A stretch of DNA of 14,574 nt. Origin: Anaerolineae bacterium (GTDB taxonomy: Bacteria; Chloroflexota; Anaerolineae; B4-G1). The notes beneath the pieces are model-generated. The model was given only the letters and a program-made list of their open reading frames with translations, did not search any database and was not told the origin of the DNA. Shown here piece after piece: positions 7,237 to 13,425 of the stretch; position 1 is the stretch's first letter; the number at the start of each line of letters is the position of its first letter. A program made the position numbers and the translations under genes. The stretch is from assembly GCA_016783285.1 (NCBI GenBank), contig JADHWW010000054.1, forward strand, positions 1 to 14,574, read 5' to 3'.

Positions 7237-7254
7237 GCCCCCCTTGCGGGGGGC
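7237..7254. terminator. G/C hairpin downstream of recR
   Basis: GCCCCCC (7237-7243) pairs with GGGGGGC (7248-7254) around TTGC, and GAC/GTC extends the stem past a bulged A. There is no T-run on the plus strand; on the minus strand it is followed by TGTCCCTTT. It could end the recR transcript or a minus-strand RNA. Confidence 0.55.
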
Positions 7255-7259
7255 GTCGG

Positions 7260-7280
7260 GCCGGAGATGCTATCTCCGGC
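7260..7280. terminator. Second hairpin downstream of recR
   Basis: A perfect 9-bp stem, GCCGGAGAT with ATCTCCGGC, and a three-base loop GCT. It is followed by GGGG rather than a T-run. With the 7237-7254 hairpin it makes a double stem between recR and the minus-strand promoter. Confidence 0.5.
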
Positions 7281-7291
7281 GGGGTATACTC

Positions 7292-7319
7292 ATTATATCA
7301 CATTTTGTGAGCCAGTCAA
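7292..7319 (-). promoter_or_regulatory. Minus-strand promoter with a palindrome filling its spacer
   Basis: On the minus strand, TTGACT (7319-7314), a 16-bp spacer and a perfect TATAAT (7297-7292). The spacer holds the palindrome TCACA-TTT-TGTGA (7298-7310), placed like an operator. Transcription would start near 7285 and run through the two hairpins into the 3' end of recR in antisense. No minus-strand protein gene follows, so an antisense or small RNA is the likely product. Confidence 0.55.
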
Positions 7320-7369
7320 CTATTCGCATTAGAGATCCTTTCGCAATTCATTCGCAGCCTTCTTGGGGA

Positions 7370-7414
7370 GCAGCGACGCTCACGCGGGCGTTGGAGGGGC
7401 GGGAGGTAATCTGA
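7370..7414 (+). pseudogene. recR (remnant): Diverged duplicate of the recR 3' end, with its own stop codon
   Basis: Bases 7370-7406 match 7166-7202 inside recR with five mismatches over 37. In the same frame this reads AATLTRALEGREVI followed by TGA (7412-7414), against AVTLMRAMEGREEI followed by TAG in recR. Because frame and stop are kept while codons differ, this looks like the tail of another recR allele rather than a fresh slip duplication. Nothing before 7370 resembles recR. Confidence 0.65.
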
Positions 7415-7418
7415 CCTC

Positions 7419-7511
7419 TCAGCACTCGTACACCGCTATGAGCAGTCGCACCAGCGCGTGCTCAAACAGGCTGTTTGGCTCAATCGTGCCCAGCGCCCCC
7501 TCAGATCCGAC
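7419..7511 (-). pseudogene. Possible remnant of a coding C-terminus downstream of the restriction gene
   Basis: A 30-codon open stretch bounded by TGA on both sides, reading on the minus strand. It includes GTIEPNSLFEHALVRL and ends LLIAVYEC. The amphipathic character looks protein-like, but there is no start codon signal or ribosome site and the family is not recognised. It may be chance. Confidence 0.2.
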
Positions 7512-7527
7512 TCAACCACCAAAAGAC

Positions 7528-10314
7528 TCACCCCGCCGCACGTTCCAGGTTCAGCGCCAGCAGCCGCTCCAGTATCTCCTCGTCGCTCAAGTCGTGGGGC
7601 CAGCCGTAGGCGTCCAGCACGGCCTCGTCGAGCTGGCGATGGGCCAGATCAAGCCAGGTAGGACGTTGGTTGTACAAATTGGTCAGCGTGCGTTTCTTCA
7701 GTTCCTTCTCCGTCGCGCCTTCTGGATTGAGCCAGCGGTCGCGCTTTTCGACCAACTCGCGGGCGGCCTGGGCGATGGCCTCTACAACGGGGTTGTTGTG
7801 GTCTTCTTGTCCGAGGGGCCAAGGGAAGGGGAAGGTTTCAAAGCAGGTGGTCGGCGTGTAACGGAAGCCGCTTTCTGCATCGCGGAGTTGGGTGCCTTTG
7901 CGCCTGGCCCAAAGTTCGTGGATTTTGGAGTGTAAGACGCTGAAAAAGTAATCATCTTCTCTGGCGAAGACTATTGTTCCGTCGTTGGCCAATACCTCCG
8001 GTGCTAACCAGACGAAGATACGATGTTTAGAAACACGAGGTGTTGCAACAAAGCGAGATTTACCTTCAAGAGCTTTGCGCATTCCTGGTCTTGCTTCAGC
8101 GTATTGCCACCATCTTTCTGCGTAGGCCGCGCGCCGATTTTTCGAGCGTATAGGGTAAACGTGTTTTCTGACGTGTTCAAATGGTGCCTCATACTGAGCT
8201 GCTTCTTCGAGAGGCATCAAACCAAAGTCAATGGTCCATTTGTTCCGAGAACGTCTGACCAAATCTATTGCACTGGCAACCGGGCGTATGACGTCTGAGT
8301 TGGGGCGGTCGTTGACATTCGTCGGTGCCGCCAGCATCCTTTGGGCAATATCATAATCAATGTCGAAAGTCCCCTTTGGGGATGGTCCCTGAAACGATAT
8401 TCGCTGATTCTCCTCCAATATTTGCGCCTTGGTCAGGTCGATCTTGGCCGTCAAGTCAGGGTTGATGATCTCAACGGGGTGGGAGTCCAGCCACCGCTCT
8501 GTTTCGGTGCCATTGTCAAAACCCACCATCGAAACATGAACAGTTGCCCCATCAAGAATCCAGTCTCGGTCAGACTGTGCCCAAAAGACATCACCTGATT
8601 CCTTGATGCGTTCCAAAACTTGGCGATTTGCGCCACCCCGAATACCTTGTGTAGCCAACAAACCCGCTCGTCGCGCTTTGCCAGCCTCAATCATTGCTCG
8701 TGCTTTCTCGAACCAGTAGCAAACTAGATCGGCAAATGCAGGGACACGGTCCTTGTACAGTGCAAACAGCGCATCAACGTATTGATCGCCTAGCTCTTGC
8801 CGTATCTTATTGCCACCCAAGAATGGCGGATTCCCAATGATCACATCTGCTTCCAACCACTCCGGCTCGACCGGCTGCCCCTGCTCATCGTAGGCCAGGA
8901 TGGCGTCCATCTGCAAGATCGTCTCGATTGGCTTCAGGATCGGCTCGCCAGGCGCGCCAAAGCCGTTCTCACGCAACCATTGGATGTAGCCGATCCAGAT
9001 CGTCGCCTGGGCCAGTTCGTGGGCGTACTCGCTGATCTCGATGCCGTGCAGTTGCGCCGGGGAGACGCTGGGGAAGAAACGAGTGAGGCCCAGATCGCCG
9101 GCCAGGGTGATGACTTTTTTTTCCAGATCAAGAAGCTGTTTCAGGGCGACGTACAGAAAATTGCCGCTGCCGCACGCCGGGTCCAGAACTTTAACCCGGG
9201 CGATCTCATAGGCAAAGCCCGTCAGCAAGTTGGTCAGGTCTCTGTGGCGCTTGTCACGGGTGCGCTTAACTTTCGCCTCTTCACGGCGACGGGCCAGGTC
9301 GAGCGCTTCCGGCCGCACCTCCGCCCAACGGCGACGCAGAGGGGCCATCAGCACCGGCTCGACGATCAGCATAATGTCCTCTCTGCTGGTATAGTGGGCG
9401 CCCAACTGTGAACGCTTCGCGGGGTCCAGGCTGCGCTCGAAGAGGGCGCCAAAGATCGAGGGCTCAATGTTGGACCAGTCGAGGGTGCTGACCCGTGCTA
9501 GAATGTCCAGGCCATCGCTATCGAGCTCCAATACCGTGTCGTCATCAAAAAGCCGTCCATTAAAGTTGGCGATCTCGTCCGCGCCAAACCAACCACCCGA
9601 CGCCATAGCCTGGAAAAGATGGCCAAGCTGTTGCGTGAAGGCCCCTGGGTGTTTACGGGTCCGTTCGGCCAGGCGCGTAAACAGTCCATCCGGCAAGAGG
9701 CCAATGTCCTCGGCAAACAGACAGAATAGCAGCCGGATCAAGAAGCGGGCCGTGCGCTGCGGGTCTTTACCGTACTTGCGCAGCAGGTCGGCCAGGTGAG
9801 CAAATTCACTAGCCGCCTCTTGCGTCACCTGTTCTGGCGTCTGAGGCGCGCGGAAGAAATCTGGCTCGAAAAACAGAGCGCGAAGATATGCCAGACCATC
9901 CGGCTTCAGCAGGTCATCCAGTCCAATCCGCACCACCCGCTTGACGGTGTTGGTAAAGTTGGTGTGGACGACGATCCGGTCAATGTCCGAGACAATCAGC
10001 AGCGGGGGGTTCAGCAGCGATTCCCGGTACTGGAGCAACTGCCGGTAAGCCTGGCCGAGGTCTTTGCGCTTGCCCTTGTACTCCCAGGCAAAGTGACCTT
10101 TCTTCCACACGTCGGCCCAACCTTGTCCTCCGCGCTGCTTGGTGGCTCCGGCCTCAAAGGTGAATTTCTGGCCGGTAGGGTCTGCCTCTGCCGGCGTGGG
10201 ATGACCGACCAGGTGGCACAGGTCAATAAAGTGCTCCTGAGCAGCAGAACGTTCCTTGAGCGTGGCCTTGCGCCACTTGGCGACGAACTCCTGGGGAGAG
10301 AGGGTAGGTAACAT
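7528..10314 (-). CDS. MmeI-like Type IIL restriction-modification enzyme (fused endonuclease, adenine methyltransferase, specificity; 928 aa)
   Basis: A single protein predicted to methylate adenine at a specific site and cut unmodified DNA a fixed distance away. The N-terminal nuclease domain has Asp68-x9-Glu78-x-Lys80 (in GWADVW..FAWEYKGK), the D-x9-E-x-K arrangement of MmeI. A helical linker follows. The methyltransferase has HYTSRED (about 307), motif I DPACGSGNFLY (about 377) and motif IV NPPF (about 494). A target-recognition region (about 600-830) and a C-terminal helical domain complete it. Length and order match MmeI-family enzymes (about 920 aa). No separate R, M or S gene is nearby, and no DISARM or BREX partner, so it probably acts alone. 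The middle part is A+T-richer than the rest, suggesting exchange of the specificity region. Recognition sequence unknown. Confidence 0.88.
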   Translation of the reverse strand: MLPTLSPQEFVAKWRKATLKERSAAQEHFIDLCHLVGHPTPAEADPTGQKFTFEAGATKQRGGQGWADVWKKGHFAWEYKGKRKDLGQAYRQLLQYRESLLNPPLLIVSDIDRIVVHTNFTNTVKRVVRIGLDDLLKPDGLAYLRALFFEPDFFRAPQTPEQVTQEAASEFAHLADLLRKYGKDPQRTARFLIRLLFCLFAEDIGLLPDGLFTRLAERTRKHPGAFTQQLGHLFQAMASGGWFGADEIANFNGRLFDDDTVLELDSDGLDILARVSTLDWSNIEPSIFGALFERSLDPAKRSQLGAHYTSREDIMLIVEPVLMAPLRRRWAEVRPEALDLARRREEAKVKRTRDKRHRDLTNLLTGFAYEIARVKVLDPACGSGNFLYVALKQLLDLEKKVITLAGDLGLTRFFPSVSPAQLHGIEISEYAHELAQATIWIGYIQWLRENGFGAPGEPILKPIETILQMDAILAYDEQGQPVEPEWLEADVIIGNPPFLGGNKIRQELGDQYVDALFALYKDRVPAFADLVCYWFEKARAMIEAGKARRAGLLATQGIRGGANRQVLERIKESGDVFWAQSDRDWILDGATVHVSMVGFDNGTETERWLDSHPVEIINPDLTAKIDLTKAQILEENQRISFQGPSPKGTFDIDYDIAQRMLAAPTNVNDRPNSDVIRPVASAIDLVRRSRNKWTIDFGLMPLEEAAQYEAPFEHVRKHVYPIRSKNRRAAYAERWWQYAEARPGMRKALEGKSRFVATPRVSKHRIFVWLAPEVLANDGTIVFAREDDYFFSVLHSKIHELWARRKGTQLRDAESGFRYTPTTCFETFPFPWPLGQEDHNNPVVEAIAQAARELVEKRDRWLNPEGATEKELKKRTLTNLYNQRPTWLDLAHRQLDEAVLDAYGWPHDLSDEEILERLLALNLERAAG

Positions 10315-10346
10315 GGTGATGAAAACCCTTCAACAAGATCGCTGTC

Positions 10347-10364
10347 GTGTCAAGATACTGACAC
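10347..10364. promoter_or_regulatory. Palindrome GTGTCA-N6-TGACAC in the restriction gene leader
   Basis: Perfect 6-bp arms around AGATAC, about 33 bp before the start codon at 10314. It lies in the probable 5' untranslated leader and also contains a TTGACA on the minus strand. It resembles a dimeric repressor site, though no regulator gene is linked. Confidence 0.4.
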
Positions 10365-10422
10365 CTCGACGGCGGGGGCCTTGCAATGATTGGATGTTGG
10401 CCGCCGGGTCAGCTGCATCGCC

Positions 10423-10451
10423 AGTATAGCCCAACCTCGCGCAAAAGTCAA
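10423..10451 (-). promoter_or_regulatory. Promoter of the restriction-modification gene
   Basis: On the minus strand, TTGACT (10451-10446), a 17-bp spacer and TATACT (10428-10423). The expected start near 10416 gives a leader of about 100 bases carrying the 10347-10364 palindrome. The rest of the 10315-10653 gap holds only this, the divergent promoter at 10536 and no convincing gene. Confidence 0.6.
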
Positions 10452-10535
10452 AACTTTACAACGCCACAGCCCAAACACAAAACCGCCTCAACCATTGCAG
10501 GCCGGGGCGGTCGTTTCGCCGACTCGCGCGCTGGC

Positions 10536-10564
10536 TTGCGCGGATGGGCGGAGCAGGGTACAAT
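10536..10564 (+). promoter_or_regulatory. Candidate promoter of the YjbQ gene
   Basis: TTGCGC (10536-10541), a 17-bp spacer and TACAAT (10559-10564). The -10 box is good and the -35 weak. The leader would be about 85 bases. It is divergent from the restriction gene promoter. Confidence 0.4.
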
Positions 10565-10653
10565 CTGACCGTGAGCGAAGAACGGCGCGGCCGTGTGGCA
10601 ACGCTCAGCATCGTTGCCAGGATGTAGAACGCAGTACGCGAGGAGGAACTCGA

Positions 10654-11073
10654 ATGAAAAGTTATCGCAAAGAACTCTGGTTCAACGTTCCCGCCCGGCG
10701 GGCATTCATCAACATCACGCCTCAAGTCGAGACGTGTCTGCGTGAAAGCGGTATCCGTGAGGGATTGGCTTTGGTGAACGCGATGCATATCACTGCTTCG
10801 GTTTTTATCAACGATGACGAACGGGGATTGCACCAGGACTATGAGGACTGGCTGGAGGAACTGGCGCCCCACGAGCCCGTCAGTCGTTATCGCCACAACC
10901 GGACCGGCGAGGATAACGCCGACGCCCACCTGAAGAGACAGGTCATGGGCCGTGAGGTCGTCGTGGCGGTCACGGATGGCCGCCTGGACTTTGGGCCGTG
11001 GGAGCAGATTTTCTACGGTGAGTTCGACGGCCGGCGTAGGAAGCGCGTCCTGGTCAAAATCATCGGCGAATAG
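10654..11073 (+). CDS. yjbQ: YjbQ/UPF0047 family protein (secondary thiamine-phosphate synthase-like; 139 aa)
   Basis: Small cytosolic protein of a widespread family; some members have weak thiamine-phosphate synthase activity, but the physiological role is unsettled. Family hallmarks are present: an N-terminal strand ([17 protein letters not shown]), [18 protein letters not shown] with His45 (usually HTTA), YRHNR (79-83), [13 protein letters not shown] (87-99), then [19 protein letters not shown] (108-126) and a basic RRRKR. The usual DGPR is DGRR here. The length is typical. AGGAGG (10641-10646) seven bases before ATG 10654 sets the start; the open frame further upstream to 10390 is not protein-like. 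It is a single gene, convergent with the MFS remnant. Confidence 0.9.
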   Translation: MKSYRKELWFNVPARRAFINITPQVETCLRESGIREGLALVNAMHITASVFINDDERGLHQDYEDWLEELAPHEPVSRYRHNRTGEDNADAHLKRQVMGREVVVAVTDGRLDFGPWEQIFYGEFDGRRRKRVLVKIIGE

Positions 11074-11131
11074 CAAACGCGCGAAACCGCCCGGCTTTAT
11101 CACAGATACAACGAGATAGTACTCAGATTGG

Positions 11132-11425
11132 CTATTCTCGTTCGTTTCCCCACGTCTCCCGTACCCGGATCAGAACAATAGCGGAGAGGAGAAAGAGTGC
11201 CGCGTAGATGGCAAAGATCAGCAAATACCCCAGGCCCGGTGATTGAGGAACGTGAACGGTGAAATAGTCGGCTATGGGGCCTCCGATGTAGCCTCCCACT
11301 GCCCCTGCGCCCGCCCCGGCCAGGTTGGAGATGCCCAGGTAGCGGCCGGCTTCCTCTTTGGGCACCACGTCTGTTCCCATCGCCCAGTTAGCGGCTCGGA
11401 GCCCCGAGACTGGGGCTGGGAGCAC
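11132..11425 (-). pseudogene. C-terminal remnant of a major facilitator superfamily transporter
   Basis: About 95 codons matching the end of a 12-helix MFS transporter: the loop GLRAANWAMGTDVVPKEEAG, then RYLGISN leading into a Gly/Ala-rich helix, a short loop, and a last helix (YLLIFAIYAALFLLSAIVLI) with a charged tail. The rest of the transporter, at least ten helices, is absent. The frame stays open upstream of the GTG at 11423-11425 but reads unlike a membrane protein and enters A+T-rich DNA. There is no ribosome site, so it is judged a truncated relic. The breakpoint is near 11425. Confidence 0.75.
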
Positions 11426-11522
11426 TGGAAAACAGTTTTGTACCGTGAAAACAGACAGTTGCCAGGGCCGATGACTCGTGATAAAATTGAAGTAGTCGCG
11501 CCAGCACCGCCAGCAAAAAGAC

Positions 11523-11551
11523 TTGACATTTCGTATTGTACCACGTAAAAT
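11523..11551 (+). promoter_or_regulatory. Near-consensus promoter of lipA
   Basis: A perfect TTGACA (11523-11528), a 17-bp spacer and TAAAAT (11546-11551). The expected start near 11558 is three bases before an ATG at 11561, which suggests a leaderless message, but that ATG is out of frame with lipA. Confidence 0.75.
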
Positions 11552-11598
11552 GCCTTTACTATGGAAAAAATAATCAGGCCAGCCTAACAGATTGGACT

Positions 11599-12495
11599 TT
11601 GGATAAAAAATTTACCCTGCCCCCTGTCCATCCGCGTCCCCAACGCTCTCCCCCCTGGCTGCGCGTGCGCGTTCCCACGGGCGAGACGTACCACTGGCTC
11701 AAACGGCTGATGCGGGCCAAGTCGTTACACACCGTCTGCGAGGAGGCCCACTGCCCCAACGTCGCCGAGTGCTGGGGCCACCGCACCGCCACCTTCCTCG
11801 TCCTCGGCGATACCTGCACCCGCAACTGTCGCTTCTGCAACGTCAAGACCGGCCGCCCGACCCCGCTTGACCCCGACGAGGCAGAGCGCGTGGCCCAGGC
11901 AGTGCAGGCGATGGATCTGAAACACGCCGTCATCACCTCGGTGGACCGGGACGACCTGCCCGACGGCGGCGCTTTTGTCTTTGCCGCCGTCATCCGCCGC
12001 ATCCGTGTCCTCCAGCCCGGCTGCACGGTGGAGGTGCTGATCCCCGACTTTCGCGGGCAGATCGAGCCACTGAAGACGGTGATAGACGAGCGGCCGGACA
12101 TCCTCAACCACAACGTCGAGACGGCGCCGCGCCTCTTCCGCCAGGTGCAACCCCAGTGCCGCTACGAGTGGTCGCTGGCCGTGTTGCGCAATGCCAAAAC
12201 GCTGTGGCCGGAGGCGATCACCAAAAGCGGCATCATGGTCGGCCTGGGGGAGACGGTGGACGAGGTGCTGGCTGTGATGCGCGACTTACGCGAACTGGAC
12301 GTGGACATTCTCACCATCGGGCAGTACCTGCAGCCCACCAGGCAGCACTTTCCCATCTCCCGCTACTACACGCCGGAAGAGTTCGAGACGTTTCAGGAAC
12401 GAGGGTACGAGATGGGGTTCCGGTGGGTCGAAAGCGGCCCACTGGTGCGGAGTTCGTACAATGCGGAGGCGCAGGCGCGAGAGTTAGTTGGTTAG
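11599..12495 (+). CDS. lipA: Lipoyl synthase (298 aa from the TTG start)
   Basis: Radical SAM enzyme that inserts two sulfur atoms into protein-bound octanoyl groups to make the lipoyl cofactor of pyruvate dehydrogenase, related complexes and the glycine cleavage system. The auxiliary cluster motif C-x4-C-x5-C (Cys47, 52, 58; [12 protein letters not shown]) and radical SAM motif C-x3-C-x2-C (Cys73, 77, 80; CTRNCRFC) are intact. [25 protein letters not shown] and the C-terminal [10 protein letters not shown] are also present. The length is normal. The start is unclear. TTG 11599 is the only in-frame NTG codon of this region after the promoter and has no good ribosome site. ATG 11561, next to the expected transcript start, is out of frame, but one extra A in the A6 run at 11565-11570 would join it to lipA. 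No lipB is nearby. Confidence 0.95.
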   Translation: MDKKFTLPPVHPRPQRSPPWLRVRVPTGETYHWLKRLMRAKSLHTVCEEAHCPNVAECWGHRTATFLVLGDTCTRNCRFCNVKTGRPTPLDPDEAERVAQAVQAMDLKHAVITSVDRDDLPDGGAFVFAAVIRRIRVLQPGCTVEVLIPDFRGQIEPLKTVIDERPDILNHNVETAPRLFRQVQPQCRYEWSLAVLRNAKTLWPEAITKSGIMVGLGETVDEVLAVMRDLRELDVDILTIGQYLQPTRQHFPISRYYTPEEFETFQERGYEMGFRWVESGPLVRSSYNAEAQARELVG

Positions 12496-12506
12496 TTGGT
12501 TAGTTT
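12483..12506 (+). repeat. Three tandem octamers across the lipA stop
   Basis: GTTAGTTG, GTTAGTTG and GTTAGTTT follow one another. The lipA stop TAG (12493-12495) lies in the second copy. Copy-number change could alter the last residues of LipA or its stop. Confidence 0.85.
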
Positions 12507-12536
12507 GTGCTGAATCTTTTGTCCATCAGGAATGTC

Positions 12537-12794
12537 ATGTCTCAAGGTCGTGTCATCAAAGTGCAGTGCAGATGCGGCCATCTCTTGTTCAAATATTTCA
12601 AGAGCAAGAGAGGGCGACTGATAAAATGCTATCTGGGCGAGATTAGGAAAGACTATGTGGGGATTTCAGGGGCGCCTATAGGCTCTCGACCAACGTGCCC
12701 CGGCTGTGGAAAGGAACTCGGGGTAGTGAAAATAATACACGGATGTCCCGCCCTGAAGATAAATCAAGGCACTGTGAGGGAAACGAGGACTTGA
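12537..12794 (+). CDS. Uncharacterised zinc-ribbon protein (85 aa)
   Basis: A small basic protein of unknown function. Two Cys knuckles suggest a zinc ribbon: CRCG (Cys11, Cys13) near the N-terminus and CPGCGKELG (Cys54, Cys57). A further Cys lies at 31 in RGRLIKCYLGEI. The N-terminal half (LLFKYFKSKRGRLIKC) is rich in Lys and Arg, which could suit nucleic-acid binding (inference). The C-terminal KIIHGCPALKINQGTVR looks like a conserved tail. ATG 12537 has AGGA (12528-12531) five bases before it and is preferred to GTG 12507, which lies at the end of the octamer repeats. It follows lipA by 41 bases and may share its transcript. Its TGA directly abuts the stop codon of the opposing hydrolase gene. 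Confidence 0.65.
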   Translation: MSQGRVIKVQCRCGHLLFKYFKSKRGRLIKCYLGEIRKDYVGISGAPIGSRPTCPGCGKELGVVKIIHGCPALKINQGTVRETRT

Positions 12795-13415
12795 CTACAG
12801 CCACGGGTTGTGGGCTTTTTCGTGCCCCACCGTCGTCACGGGGCCGTGGCCGGGGTATAGTTTCGTCTCGTCCGGCAACGCAAAAAGCACCTCGCGGATA
12901 CTGCGCATCAGCGTGTCCCAGTCGCCGCCGGGCAGGTCGGTGCGCCCTATCCCACCCGCGAACAGCACGTCCCCGTCGAAGGCCGCGCCCTCGCTCGCCT
13001 CGTAGAACGTCACGCTGCCGGGGCTGTGGCCCGGTGTGAAGAGCACCTGGAAGCGGAGTTTCCCCACCTCGATCACCTGCCCAGGCTCCAGTTCCACGTC
13101 TGGCAGAGGGCTCTCTTTCACTAGAACACCGAACCAGGAGGCGCCACCTTTGGCCTGCAAAATGGGCAGTTCCGCCGGGTGGAGGGCCAGGGGCGCACCG
13201 GTGGCGGCCACTATTTCGGCATTGGCCCCCATGTGGTCGAAGTGGCAATGGGTGTTGAGGACGTAGCGGATAATCAGCCCGCTCTCCTCAATCGCCTCGA
13301 TGATGCGCTCAGGGTTCGCACCGGGGTCAATCACCACCCCCTCCCGCGTCTCCTCGCAGCCGACGACATAGCAATTGGTCTGGGTTATTCCTACGGGGAT
13401 GGTGTAGATGAGCAT
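12795..13415 (-). CDS. Metallo-beta-lactamase-fold hydrolase, glyoxalase II-like (206 aa)
   Basis: Cytosolic metal-dependent hydrolase of the glyoxalase II/YcbL type, which commonly act on thioesters; the substrate is not certain here. Metal-binding motifs are complete: THCHFDH (55-61), PGHSPGS with His130, GDVLF with Asp149 and PGHG with His190. The N-terminus (IYTIPVGITQTNCYVV) and IDPGANPE are typical, as is the length. ATG 13415 is preceded by GAAGG at about seven bases, which lies in the end of ptsI; the gap to the ptsI stop is 10 bp, so the two are co-transcribed. The 3' end meets the zinc-ribbon gene with no intervening base and no terminator hairpin. Confidence 0.92.
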   Translation of the reverse strand: MLIYTIPVGITQTNCYVVGCEETREGVVIDPGANPERIIEAIEESGLIIRYVLNTHCHFDHMGANAEIVAATGAPLALHPAELPILQAKGGASWFGVLVKESPLPDVELEPGQVIEVGKLRFQVLFTPGHSPGSVTFYEASEGAAFDGDVLFAGGIGRTDLPGGDWDTLMRSIREVLFALPDETKLYPGHGPVTTVGHEKAHNPWL

Positions 13416-13425
13416 AGTTTGACCT

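Noticed and set aside
7528..10314. DISARM or BREX methyltransferase
   Set aside because: The N-terminal D-x9-E-x-K nuclease, the length and the domain order fit MmeI-type enzymes, and no DISARM or BREX partner genes are present.
10390..10653. In-frame upstream extension of the YjbQ gene
   Set aside because: The translation is low-complexity, rich in Arg, Pro and Gln and unlike the family; AGGAGG before ATG 10654 and the normal family length fix the start.
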